A stretch of DNA of 13,397 bases from Burkholderiales bacterium (GCA_026125625.1 JAHCKU010000045.1:1-13397); one strand, 5' to 3'. Positions 1-7,764 are shown, counted from the stretch's first letter. The notes: generated by a model from the letters alone, not told the origin. Numbers and translations are program-made.

Positions 1-1
1 G

Positions 2-1129
2 GACGTGCGCGTGATCGGGCGTGACGTACCCGGCAACCTGGCGGTGGCACGTGAGCTGGAACAGCGCATGCGTGACATACCCGGTGTGGTCGACACTGCC
101 CTGCTGCAGGCACTCGACCTGCCGGAGTACCGGGTGGAGGTCGATCGCATACGCGCCATGCAGCTGGGCGTGACGCAGCAGGATGCCACCAACGCCATTC
201 TCACCGTGCTCGGATCGGCCGGAACGGTCACGCCCAATCTGTGGGCGGATGCCAGGATGGGCATCTCGTACAACGTGCAGCTGCAGGCGCCGCCGCTCAC
301 GCTGGACAGCATGGAAACCCTGCTCAATACACCGGTCAGCATTTCCGGCACGGGTACACCGATCCTCCTGCGCAACATCGCCAGCGTGCGCGAGCAGCGC
401 GTTCCAGCCAGCATCAGCCGCGTCACCCTGGCACCGACGTTCAACATCGTGGGCAATGTGCAGGGTCGCGACCTCGGCAGCGTGTATCGCGAGCTCGACG
501 CCGTGCGCGCTGAACTCGGCACCCGACTCAAGCCCGGCAATCGCATGGAGATCGTCGGTCAGAGCCGCTCCATGCGTTCCGCATACGCCGAGCTGGCAAG
601 TGGAATCGTGATTGCCGCGGTGCTGGTGTTCCTGGTCATGGTGGTGAACTTCCAGTCCTGGTCGGCACCGCTGGTAGCCCTCAGCGGCCTGCCGTTCGCG
701 CTGGCCGGCGCGGCGATCGGCCTGCGGCTGACCGCGACGCCGCTGAGCGTACCGGCGCTGATGGGCATGATCATGGTGGTCGGGGTATCGACCGCCAATA
801 GCGTGCTGGTCACCTCCTTCGCCATGAACCTGCTGCGTGAAGGCGTAAACGCGGTGGAAGCCGCAGCGCAGGCGGCAGCCACGCGCCTGCGCCCGGTGCT
901 GATGACCGCCTCGGCCATGATCATCGGCATCCTGCCCATGGCACTTGGGCTGGGTGAAGGCGGCGAGCAGAACGCGCCACTGGGACGTGCGGTGGTCGGC
1001 GGCCTGGCGCTGGGCACGCTCGCAACGCTGATCATCGTACCGGTGGTGTTCGCCCTGGCCATGGCGCGGCGCACGCCGGCACCGCAGCGGCTCGAAGTCG
1101 GCGCCGCCCCGTCCTCGGCCGTCGGCTGA
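2..1129 (+). CDS. RND efflux permease, C-terminal part (5' end outside window)
   Basis: This is the C-terminal part of an inner-membrane RND (HAE1/AcrB-like) proton-driven exporter. The frame is open from the first bases, so the true start lies to the left; the GTG at 5 is not a credible start. Counting from that GTG, residues 1-195 are periplasmic porter/docking sequence. Five hydrophobic segments follow at about 198-218, 221-241, 248-271, 296-316 and 328-353, which match TM8-TM12 of the family. The conserved stretches LPFALAGAAIGL, ALMGMIMVVGV and LRPVLMTA are clear. At the position of the AcrB TM10 lysine (GLSAKNAIL) this protein has GVSTANSVL, so Ala replaces Lys in an alignment by eye. 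The TM4 aspartates are outside the window. The adaptor gene begins 36 nt after the stop, so the two are probably one operon. Substrate cannot be inferred. The family call is secure. Confidence 0.95.
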   Translation, partial: DVRVIGRDVPGNLAVARELEQRMRDIPGVVDTALLQALDLPEYRVEVDRIRAMQLGVTQQDATNAILTVLGSAGTVTPNLWADARMGISYNVQLQAPPLTLDSMETLLNTPVSISGTGTPILLRNIASVREQRVPASISRVTLAPTFNIVGNVQGRDLGSVYRELDAVRAELGTRLKPGNRMEIVGQSRSMRSAYAELASGIVIAAVLVFLVMVVNFQSWSAPLVALSGLPFALAGAAIGLRLTATPLSVPALMGMIMVVGVSTANSVLVTSFAMNLLREGVNAVEAAAQAAATRLRPVLMTASAMIIGILPMALGLGEGGEQNAPLGRAVVGGLALGTLATLIIVPVVFALAMARRTPAPQRLEVGAAPSSAVG

Positions 1130-1165
1130 TCGGCGCCAGGATTCCTCAATGCACGTACACGCTCC

Positions 1166-2302
1166 ATGAATCATCGCACCTTCGTAGTCCTCATCGCCGC
1201 CGGCATGGTGCTGCTCGCTCTGGGCATGGGCTGGCAGTGGATCACGCCCGGTCCGGCCACTGCCGCAAAGGCCGATGCAGCGGCACCGCCCCTGGTGCGC
1301 GTGGTCGCGCCGGAAGTGGCCGCGAGCAGCGCCTCGCTGCGGCTGCCGGCGCGTACCGCGCCGATCGAGCAGGCGCTGGTGTTCGCGCGCGCCACCGGCG
1401 TGGTGGCCGAGCGCCGCGTCGACATCGGCGATCGCGTACGTCGTGGCGACATCCTGGCAGTGGTGGCGGCTCCGGAGATCGACCAGGCGGTGGATCGCGC
1501 CCGCGCCACCGTCAGCCAGACCAAGGCCAAGGAGCAATTGGCCGCCACCAATCTCACACGCACGCAGCAGCTGGTGGAACAGGGCTTCCTGTCCATGCAG
1601 GTTCTGGATGAGCGCCAGGGCACCTACGACGCGGCCAAGGCCGATCGCCTGGCGGCCGAAGCCGAGCTGCGGCGCCTGACCGAGATCCAGCGCTTCCAGA
1701 TGGTGCGTGCGCCGTTTCCTGGCGTCATCGCCGAGCGCCGCATCGATCGCGGCGATCGCATCGTCGGCGACAGCAGCAGCGCGGAGGGTTACCTGTTCCG
1801 GCTGGTGCGCATCGATCAGCTGCGCGTGAGCATCGATGCACCGCAGTCGGTGGTGATGCAGGTGCAGCCGGGCATGAGCGCACAGGTGGTGTTCCCGGAG
1901 CTGCCCGGGCAGACGCTCACCGCCAAGGTGATGCGCAGCTCGGGCGTGATCGATCAGAGAACGGGCACGATGCAGGTCGAGCTGCAGCTGCCGAATCAGG
2001 ACGGCCGCATACCGGCTGGCATGCTGGGCGAGGTGCTGATCGAGGTGCCACGCACGCACGAGGTCCTGCTGGTACCCAACAGCACGCTGATCGTGCGCGA
2101 CGGCAAGGCGCAGGTGGCGGTGGTGGAAGCCGGCAGCAGGATCCGCTTCGTGCCGGTGCAGCTGGGGCGCAATCTGGGCAATCAGACGGAAGTGCTGAGC
2201 GGCATCGCACGCAACGCGGCGCTGATCACCAATCCGAACGCGCTGCTGCGCGACGGCGACAACGTGCGCGTGGCGCAGGCGGAGGCGAAAAAGGCACCCT
2301 GA
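1166..2302 (+). CDS. RND efflux periplasmic adaptor (membrane fusion protein, HlyD/AcrA family)
   Basis: This 378-residue periplasmic adaptor should link the upstream RND permease to an outer-membrane channel, which is not in the window. An N-terminal hydrophobic segment at 5-27 is a signal anchor or signal sequence; no lipobox Cys is present. The two half-lipoyl motifs lie near 67-101 (ARATGVVAERRVDIGDRV) and 178-205 (VRAPFPGVIAERRIDRGD). They flank a helical hairpin at about 108-175, and beta-barrel and membrane-proximal domains follow at about 217-295 and 296-372. Length is normal for the family. The gene order permease then adaptor is the reverse of the common arrangement. The ATG has no strong Shine-Dalgarno of its own. 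A six-codon reading frame (MHVHAP, 1149-1169) overlaps the start as ATGA, so coupled translation is possible. The family call is secure; the substrate is unknown. Confidence 0.93.
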   Translation: MNHRTFVVLIAAGMVLLALGMGWQWITPGPATAAKADAAAPPLVRVVAPEVAASSASLRLPARTAPIEQALVFARATGVVAERRVDIGDRVRRGDILAVVAAPEIDQAVDRARATVSQTKAKEQLAATNLTRTQQLVEQGFLSMQVLDERQGTYDAAKADRLAAEAELRRLTEIQRFQMVRAPFPGVIAERRIDRGDRIVGDSSSAEGYLFRLVRIDQLRVSIDAPQSVVMQVQPGMSAQVVFPELPGQTLTAKVMRSSGVIDQRTGTMQVELQLPNQDGRIPAGMLGEVLIEVPRTHEVLLVPNSTLIVRDGKAQVAVVEAGSRIRFVPVQLGRNLGNQTEVLSGIARNAALITNPNALLRDGDNVRVAQAEAKKAP

Positions 2303-2407
2303 TCGGGCATCCGTGCCGACGCTCCGATGCGCAGGCGTCACCACGACCGTTGCACGCCGCAGCGTGTCTCAGACGCTGCCGCCGCCGATCACACGAAGGA
2401 GCATGCA

Positions 2408-3619
2408 ATGAAGCTGCGGCATGGCGTCGCGGTTCTGGTTGCGTTGGTCGGCCTGGCGTTGCCGGCACGTGCACAGCAGGATGAGGAGGTCATGCGTGCC
2501 GCCATCTCCGTGATCGCGCTCGATCTGTCCACCGATGCGATGATCAGCCACTGCGAGCAGGCTGCGCCGGCCAGCGCTGCCAAGCTTCGCACGGCATGGC
2601 GCCGATGGCGGGAAGAAGCGCTGGTTTCGCAGGCCAGCGACGTGCTGGGTGCCGAGCGGCTCGCGCGGACGCGAGAGGGGATCGCAAAGGTGGCGACCGA
2701 TGCCGTCGACAAGTTCAAGCAGATGGGCAGCGCGGCGAATACCTGCCCCCAGATCGAAGGCTGGCTGGGCGCGGGATTGTATGACACACGCACTTCCTTT
2801 CCGGCGCTCTATGCCCGGCTCGGGGCACAACGCCGTGCAGCGCCTCCCCCCGAGGTGAGCACGTCCCCCGCCGCCAAGCCCGATACGGATGTTGCGACGA
2901 CAACCGCCGGCGGCCTCGATCCTGCGCAGATCCATGGCCTGCTCTACCACGGTTATGGCGAGATTGGCGTCAACGGCTACGAATATCGCGAGGTGACGCT
3001 GCTGCTCTTGAAGGACGGCAGCTATTACCGAGGCACGGAGCCGGCGCCGGAGCAGCTCGATGTCGCGAAGTCGCGCCGTGCGCAACCGCAGCGCTGGGGA
3101 CGCTGGCGGGCCAAAGGCAGCGGCTACCAGATCCTGCCCGACGGCGCATCGGGTCAGTGGCGCGACCAGGCCGGACGGCTCATTCCCGCCTGGAAGTCCG
3201 GCCAGCGTCTTGCGGCAACCTACAAGCACCAGGCCTTTCACGGTAATGCCGCTTCCGGTGGCACGTTCAACGCAACCTCCTACCGTTTCTTGCCGGATGG
3301 CCGCTTCGAGATCCTCAGATACGTTCAGAGTGGTTCCGGATCGGTGGCATCTGCCACGAGTGGTGTTGCCTCCAGCAGCGCAGGCCATTCCGACGGCACG
3401 GGCACGCAGGCATCGGCGGGCGGAGTCGGGCCGGGGGTTGCCGTCAATACGTCTTCACGCAAGGACGACGGCGCCAGCTATCGTGGCAGCTATCGGCTTT
3501 CCGGCTATTCGCTCGAATTGAGATTCGACGACGGCCGCAAGCAGACGCTGCTCAGCGCGCCATGGGCCGTCGATCTCGAAGACATCTACATCTCGGGACG
3601 AACCTTCACGCGTCAGTGA
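2408..3619 (+). CDS. Secreted or periplasmic protein of unknown function
   Basis: A 403-residue exported protein that I do not recognise. I chose the ATG at 2408 because AAGGAG lies 6 nt upstream and the product then begins with a clean Sec signal peptide (MKLRHGVAVLVALVGLALPARAQ, cleavage near residue 22). The frame is open further upstream, but those codons do not look like protein. Residues 24-140 are helical, with Cys49 and Cys113 as a possible disulfide. A Pro/Ala/Thr-rich linker (about 141-170) leads to a beta-rich C-terminal domain (172-403). That domain has repeated aromatic-Gly strands such as GTFNATSYRFLPDGRFEIL and GYSLELRFDDGR, which resemble small lipocalin-like beta barrels. A Ser/Gly/Ala low-complexity stretch at about 308-348 interrupts it. 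It follows the efflux genes by 105 nt with its own ribosome site, so co-transcription is uncertain. The gene is probably real; its function is unknown. Confidence 0.85.
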   Translation: MKLRHGVAVLVALVGLALPARAQQDEEVMRAAISVIALDLSTDAMISHCEQAAPASAAKLRTAWRRWREEALVSQASDVLGAERLARTREGIAKVATDAVDKFKQMGSAANTCPQIEGWLGAGLYDTRTSFPALYARLGAQRRAAPPPEVSTSPAAKPDTDVATTTAGGLDPAQIHGLLYHGYGEIGVNGYEYREVTLLLLKDGSYYRGTEPAPEQLDVAKSRRAQPQRWGRWRAKGSGYQILPDGASGQWRDQAGRLIPAWKSGQRLAATYKHQAFHGNAASGGTFNATSYRFLPDGRFEILRYVQSGSGSVASATSGVASSSAGHSDGTGTQASAGGVGPGVAVNTSSRKDDGASYRGSYRLSGYSLELRFDDGRKQTLLSAPWAVDLEDIYISGRTFTRQ

Positions 3620-3677
3620 GGATGCCCTCTCGCAGCGCGTCTCGAGCGGCCGGTCGCGCACCAGGATTCCGCTCTTC

Positions 3678-4478
3678 TCAGTCGTCCCAGTAGTAAGGAT
3701 CGAATTCGCGCGCCAGACAAGGCGGAGAGGCGTATTGGCGCGTAGTGTCCTGGAGCGCCTCCAGTATGGCAGGCGAAGGCTTTCCGACTCCTGCGATGCG
3801 CTCGCGCAATGCCTCGTGCGCCAGCTGCGCGGCGTGGGCGCAATCGCGCGTCATCTCGATTCCGCTCTCGCGAACGAGGTAGATTGCTGCCTCGGTCACG
3901 ATGAAGTCCATCGGAATATCGTGGGCCTGCGGATGGATGGTGTCGATCCTGGACAGCTCGAACGCCAATGCGATCTTCAGCGGTTGCGGATGCATCGCAG
4001 CCAGGGTGCGATCGAAATAGCCGCTGCCGTAGCCCAGCCGGTAGCCGCGCCCGTCGAAGGCCACCGGCGGGATGAGAAGCGCCCGAGGAATGACGGATGC
4101 GCTGTCGGCGGGCTCGCGCAGCCCGAACGGGCCGATGACCATGCGCACGTCCGGACGCCATTCGCGGAACGCGAGCGGAGCACGCCGCTGCACCACCACG
4201 GGCAGCGCGGCAATCGTGCCTTGATGCCGCAGGTGCTTGACGGCGGGCCACGGATCGACCTCGCCATGCATCGGCTCGTAGAAGCCGACGGTCATGCCTT
4301 GCAGGAGGCCGAAGGCATCGAGCAGATGGTGCGTCACCCGCGCATTGGCTTCGTCGCGGTCCGCGCCCTTCAGGGCGACGCGCCGGGCGCGAAACGCCTT
4401 GCGCATTTCCCGCCGCCACTTGCCGAGGTCTTCGGGAGCCAACTGCCCCGATTCCGGGATCGCTTCAGGATGCTGCAT
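3678..4478 (-). CDS. ygfA: 5-formyltetrahydrofolate cyclo-ligase with a C-terminal extension
   Basis: A 266-residue protein that should convert 5-formyltetrahydrofolate to 5,10-methenyltetrahydrofolate with ATP in the cytoplasm (one-carbon metabolism). The family core spans about 20-205. It has a basic N-terminal helix (RREMRKAFRARR), the strand LIPPVAFD near 135-142, the nucleotide-binding signature RLGYGSGYFDR at 147-157, and HDIPMDFIVTE at 186-196. Typical members end near here, at about 180-200 residues. This one carries about 60 more residues, helical and then ending in SPPCLAREFDPYYWDD. I recall similar SPPC-x-x-E-x-DP-x-Y endings on other proteobacterial proteins but cannot name a function. 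The start at 4478 has only a weak ribosome site (ACGGAAA); an internal Met at residue 25 has none better. It lies 27 nt downstream of the usp gene and is probably its operon partner. Confidence 0.93.
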   Translation of the reverse strand: MQHPEAIPESGQLAPEDLGKWRREMRKAFRARRVALKGADRDEANARVTHHLLDAFGLLQGMTVGFYEPMHGEVDPWPAVKHLRHQGTIAALPVVVQRRAPLAFREWRPDVRMVIGPFGLREPADSASVIPRALLIPPVAFDGRGYRLGYGSGYFDRTLAAMHPQPLKIALAFELSRIDTIHPQAHDIPMDFIVTEAAIYLVRESGIEMTRDCAHAAQLAHEALRERIAGVGKPSPAILEALQDTTRQYASPPCLAREFDPYYWDD

Positions 4479-4505
4479 GCCGAATATTTCCGTGAGCGGG
4501 CGTGC

Positions 4506-4928
4506 TCATGGGACGAGGGTCACCGGAATGTCGGCGTGGCTGGCCACATCGAGCGAAACCGAGCCTTCGAGCAGGCGTGCAATCGGAGAGCGGACGCTGG
4601 CACCCATGACGATGGACTCGCATTGCTGCGTGCGGGCGTAGCACATGATGGCCTCGGCGGGAGCGCCGATCGAAACGCTGGCGACAGGGTCGATTCCCAT
4701 GCGCCGGACTTCCACGCTCGCCTGGCGCAGCACACCCTCACCCGCCGCCCAGCGCGTCTCCAGGATCTGGTCGAAATCGAGGAAGTGCCACAGCTCCAGG
4801 GCACGGATGGGCGGCTGCACGTTCAGCAGGTGAATCTCGATATCTTCATCCCCCCGGTTGTGCATGACATACTCGACGACGCGGCGCACGTGCGTGGACC
4901 CGTCGACAGGCAGCAGCAGTTTTTTCAC
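4506..4928 (-). CDS. Universal stress protein (UspA family)
   Basis: A 140-residue single-domain cytoplasmic Usp. I chose the GTG at 4928 because AGGAGG lies 5 nt upstream and the product begins with the canonical first strand (KKLLLPVDGS, Asp9). The frame stays open to 5072, but that stretch is the promoter and operator region. The C-terminal nucleotide-binding loop reads SIVMGASVRSPIARLLEGSVS and ends in the strand IPVTLVP. The ATP-binding Usp pattern is G-x2-G-x9-G-S/T. Gly109 and the final GS (122-123) are present, but the second Gly is replaced, so ATP binding may be altered. The cyclo-ligase gene follows after 27 nt on the same strand, and a MarR gene diverges upstream. A predicted promoter overlaps a palindrome, which suggests repression by that MarR. 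The family call is firm; the physiological role is inferred. Confidence 0.92.
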   Translation of the reverse strand: MKKLLLPVDGSTHVRRVVEYVMHNRGDEDIEIHLLNVQPPIRALELWHFLDFDQILETRWAAGEGVLRQASVEVRRMGIDPVASVSIGAPAEAIMCYARTQQCESIVMGASVRSPIARLLEGSVSLDVASHADIPVTLVP

Positions 4929-4987
4929 CTGATCCTCCTGTGCGGCAAAGCGCGTTCGAGGCAGACGATCCGGATTACGCTCCCTCA

Positions 4988-5015
4988 AATATATCATGTT
5001 GTGATACAAATTCAA
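4988..5015 (-). promoter_or_regulatory. Predicted usp promoter
   Basis: On the minus strand, TTGAAT (5015-5010) and TATATT (4993-4988) are separated by 16 nt. Each matches its -35 or -10 consensus in four or five of six positions. It lies about 60 nt upstream of the usp GTG, in the only AT-rich stretch of the divergent gap. This is a pattern match only. Confidence 0.55.
4990..5008. promoter_or_regulatory. Palindromic operator, probably for the adjacent MarR protein
   Basis: TATATCA (4990-4996) and TGATACA (5002-5008) form an inverted repeat around five bases, with six of seven positions complementary and a perfect TATCA-N5-TGATA core. The size and symmetry suit a winged-helix MarR dimer. It fills the spacer and -10 of the predicted usp promoter and ends 8 nt before the marR ATG. 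Bound protein could therefore block both directions. Which protein binds is inferred from position. Confidence 0.6.
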
Positions 5016-5016
5016 T

Positions 5017-5448
5017 ATGAAGAAAAAGACCGCAGATCCACGACGCAGGAGCGCCGCAGCGGCGATGTCCAAAGCGGATTTCGAGATGCTCGCCGAGTTC
5101 CGCTATCAGTTGCGCCGCTTCCTCCGCTTCAGCGAGGAAGTGAGCCGCCGGGAGGGCGTGACCGTGCTCCAGTACCTGCTGATGCTGCAGATCAAAGGCT
5201 ATCCGGGGCGAGAGTGGGCGACGGTCGGCGAGCTGGCGGAGCGCCTGCAGGCGAAGCACCATGGTGTGGTGTCACTGATCTCCCGTTGCGAGGCAGCGGG
5301 CCTGGTACGGCGCGATGCGAGCGCCGGCGACAGGCGGCAGATCGAAGTACGGCTGACTGCCCTGGGTGAGGAATGCATCAACCGTCTCGGCACGTTGCAC
5401 AAGGAAGAGCTGCAATCCTTGCGCAGCCACCTCGTCCTGCCGGAGTAG
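5017..5448 (+). CDS. MarR family transcriptional regulator
   Basis: A 143-residue winged-helix DNA-binding protein, the normal size for MarR. Helices at the N-terminus (about 18-45) and C-terminus (120-140) would form the dimer interface. The wHTH covers about 50-115. It includes the recognition helix region AKHHGVVSLISRCEAAGLV and the wing DASAGDRRQIEVRLTALGEE, whose D-x-R-x3-V-x-LT-x2-G pattern is the family signature. The start at 5017 has no Shine-Dalgarno. A TACAAA sequence at 5005-5010 sits where a -10 would give a nearly leaderless transcript. The alternative ATG at 5065 also lacks a well-placed ribosome site. It is divergent from the usp/cyclo-ligase pair and next to a palindrome, so the likely role is autorepression and control of that pair. 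The ligand is unknown. Confidence 0.92.
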   Translation: MKKKTADPRRRSAAAAMSKADFEMLAEFRYQLRRFLRFSEEVSRREGVTVLQYLLMLQIKGYPGREWATVGELAERLQAKHHGVVSLISRCEAAGLVRRDASAGDRRQIEVRLTALGEECINRLGTLHKEELQSLRSHLVLPE

Positions 5449-5467
5449 GCGACGGGCTTCGACGCGC

Positions 5468-5491
5468 GCGCTCCCTACGACGAGAGAGCGC
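5468..5491 (+). terminator. Weak hairpin after marR
   Basis: GCGCTC (5468-5473) pairs with GAGCGC (5486-5491) across 12 nt, starting 20 nt after the marR stop. No T-run follows, so it is at best a weak or Rho-assisted end. It could also be a chance GC-rich stem. Confidence 0.25.
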
Positions 5492-5569
5492 CCATATCAA
5501 CGATTGTTACGCCTCACACCGGACGCGGAGTGCTATGTTCCGAGGCGTAGCCGGCTACTGTCATACGTC

Positions 5570-7687
5570 ATGTCCATCGAACTCAGCAACGGCCGCCGCC
5601 TGGTCTGGAACTGGAGCAATTTCCTGCGCGAGGACGTCCGGCCGCGCATCATCGATGCGGCCACCGACACCGAAATCTGCGCGCTCGAAGGCCACACCGA
5701 CTACGTGCGCGGCGCGCTGGAACTCCATGACGGGCGGCTGCTCACCTGGTCGAACGACCGCACGCTGCGCATCTGGCACATGAGTGATGGGGCCTGCGAC
5801 ACGGTGTTCCGAGAGCACCGGACCTGGATCGCCAACGCCATGGAACCGCGGCCCGGCCTCGTCCTGTCCTGGGATGGGGACGGCTGGATCCAGGTCTGGA
5901 GCACGGCGAGCGGGCAAAGCCGGCACGAGATTCCGCCACCCGATCTCGGGTCGCGCAACGACGTCCGCGACGTCCTGCTGGCGAACGCGGAGCGCATGCT
6001 CGTCCTGCACGAGCGCCACGTGCGCCTGCTCGACGTGCCGAGCTTCAGGCAGATCGTCACGCTGAGCCTGGGCGAGCAGGACTTCTACCTGCTCATGGAA
6101 CACCTGCCGCCGGCCCACTTCCTGATCCACGATCACGAGCAGGCCGCGGTTCATGCGCTCGATGATGGCCGCCTCGTGGCCGGCTTCGATCTGCGGGGCT
6201 ATGAAACGAAGCTGCTGGCGCTGCACGACGGCCGTCTGCTGGCCCTGCACTGGTGGCGCGGGAAGCGGCACGTGATCGATCTGTGGCGGCCCTTGTCTGC
6301 CGAGCGCATCGCCACCTTGGAATTCGACGGCGAGCGCATGACGCACGTCGTCGAGCGAGCGGATGGCGAGGTGCTGCTGGCGCTGGAAGACTACCGCTGC
6401 TTCCTGCTCGGCACGCAACCCCTGGCGTTGCATCGCGAGGCAGCCCTGGTATCGGATGGGATAAACGGTTTCGCGAGTTTCGATCCAGAACGTCCGGTGA
6501 TCGCCGAGGCAGGACACGAGCCGCGGCCGCTGCGCGCGTTGCGGGCACGCTGGTTGGGCGCGCGCGAAAGTGGCGCAATCGCGCTGTTGCCGGACCGGCA
6601 TCCCACCGGCGTGCGCCTGTGCGATGGCCGGCTGCTGTTGCGCAAGGGGGCATGGCCAGGGTCCGGTGTGGACGAACCATTCGAGCTGTTCGATATCCAT
6701 AGTGGAAGCTACGACGAAATCCCTGCGGCCGCTCTCGAAGCGTTCGATCCAGTTGCCTGGCGGAGCCTTCTCGACATCGAGAGCCTGCACTCGCGCGGGA
6801 ACGGCCTCAAGCGGCGCATGGCCTGCCTCACCGGCGCGCCGCTGGAGGCGATAGAGCGTGTCCTGGCGCCATTGCTGGCGCAGCAGCGGAGCGGCGAGCG
6901 GGGCCTGTCCTTCATTCCCGCCGAGGACGGCGCCATCGTCTGCCAGCAATGGCAGCCGGAGCCGGCGGCCTGGTGGATCGATCGCAGGCCTGGAAGCGAT
7001 GCCGTCGAGATGCTGCCGCTTTTCGATGATCGGGCGGGCTGCGAGTTGTTCGCCGACCGTCCGCTGATCGCGCCGGACGGCACGGTGCATGTGCTGCGCG
7101 AGGGCCGGCTGGTGCCGCTGGCGCGCCCTGGAGAGGGCGGCGTGGTGCGCGTGCCGCCGGCATACCGGGACGGGTTTTCCAATATCCGCTGGTGCGCCCG
7201 CGATCGTATCCTGGTCCGGGACTTCGATGGCGTGGCCGTGTACGACACCACCGACTTGAGCAGGTCGACCCGGCTCGAAGGCGGCCACGGCGTGGCCAAC
7301 TGGGGCATCCACGAGTTGCACGACGGCACGCTGGTCGCCTACAGCCGCTCCGCACTGCGCAGCTGGCGCGGCGAGGACCTCGCACCGCTGGCCGAGCTGC
7401 GCGATCCCGTGGATTGGGGGCCGGGCCGCGAAGCGCTGGTCGCGCTGCGCGGCATGACCGGCCTGGCGTTCTGCGCCGGGCAGTATTCGATGGATACGCG
7501 CGTAGTGCTGTGGAACAGGAACACGGAGCTGCTCGTCTTCGGCGCGCATGCCTTTGAAGTGCTGGACATCCGCGACCTGGGCGACGGCTGGATGGCTTCC
7601 CTCGACGATGATCCCGGCATGGAGCCGGGAGCGGGGCCGATCTGGCGCATCTGGCGCATTCCGGAGGCGCTGCGCTTCGGCCGGTAG
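5570..7687 (+). CDS. WD40/beta-propeller repeat protein, cytoplasmic
   Basis: A 705-residue protein with no signal peptide or membrane segment. The first in-frame ATG is at 5570. No better start exists upstream in frame, although the ribosome site is poor. Residues 35-70 form a textbook WD40 repeat (LEGHTDYVRGALELHDGRLL, then TWSNDRTLRIW). A second repeat follows at 75-112 (EHRTWIANAM, LSWDGDGWIQVW). Later blades are degenerate but keep a recurring strand: LDDGRLVAGF, LHDGRLLALHWW, LCDGRLLL and LHDGTLVAYSRSALRSW. The length would allow two seven-bladed propellers. Such proteins are usually scaffolds for protein partners, and nothing here identifies a partner or an enzymatic domain. It follows marR by 121 nt on the same strand. 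A long open frame on the opposite strand (5561-7768) is a composition shadow. The fold call is good; the role is unknown. Confidence 0.87.
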   Translation: MSIELSNGRRLVWNWSNFLREDVRPRIIDAATDTEICALEGHTDYVRGALELHDGRLLTWSNDRTLRIWHMSDGACDTVFREHRTWIANAMEPRPGLVLSWDGDGWIQVWSTASGQSRHEIPPPDLGSRNDVRDVLLANAERMLVLHERHVRLLDVPSFRQIVTLSLGEQDFYLLMEHLPPAHFLIHDHEQAAVHALDDGRLVAGFDLRGYETKLLALHDGRLLALHWWRGKRHVIDLWRPLSAERIATLEFDGERMTHVVERADGEVLLALEDYRCFLLGTQPLALHREAALVSDGINGFASFDPERPVIAEAGHEPRPLRALRARWLGARESGAIALLPDRHPTGVRLCDGRLLLRKGAWPGSGVDEPFELFDIHSGSYDEIPAAALEAFDPVAWRSLLDIESLHSRGNGLKRRMACLTGAPLEAIERVLAPLLAQQRSGERGLSFIPAEDGAIVCQQWQPEPAAWWIDRRPGSDAVEMLPLFDDRAGCELFADRPLIAPDGTVHVLREGRLVPLARPGEGGVVRVPPAYRDGFSNIRWCARDRILVRDFDGVAVYDTTDLSRSTRLEGGHGVANWGIHELHDGTLVAYSRSALRSWRGEDLAPLAELRDPVDWGPGREALVALRGMTGLAFCAGQYSMDTRVVLWNRNTELLVFGAHAFEVLDIRDLGDGWMASLDDDPGMEPGAGPIWRIWRIPEALRFGR

Positions 7688-7764
7688 GCTCAGCGGGCGT
7701 GGGGTCGATCTCCAGTCGGTACGCGGATCGATGGGACCGGTTGTTTCATGACATGCCGCTGAGC
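7688..7764. repeat. Nested inverted repeat between convergent genes
   Basis: GCTCAGCGG (7688-7696) is perfectly complementary to CCGCTGAGC (7756-7764). Inside lies a second perfect pair, TCGATC (7705-7710) with GATCGA (7726-7731). The outer arm starts directly after the stop of the WD40 gene. The structure could be a 3'-end RNA fold or a protein site. No T-run is present. Confidence 0.5.

Noticed and set aside
2369..3388. 339-codon open frame on the minus strand
   Set aside because: It is antisense to the secreted-protein gene at 2408, which has a good ribosome site and signal peptide.
3735..5369. 544-codon open frame on the plus strand
   Set aside because: It runs antisense through the cyclo-ligase and usp genes and into marR. 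Its translation shows no domain and has His/Arg-rich shadow composition.
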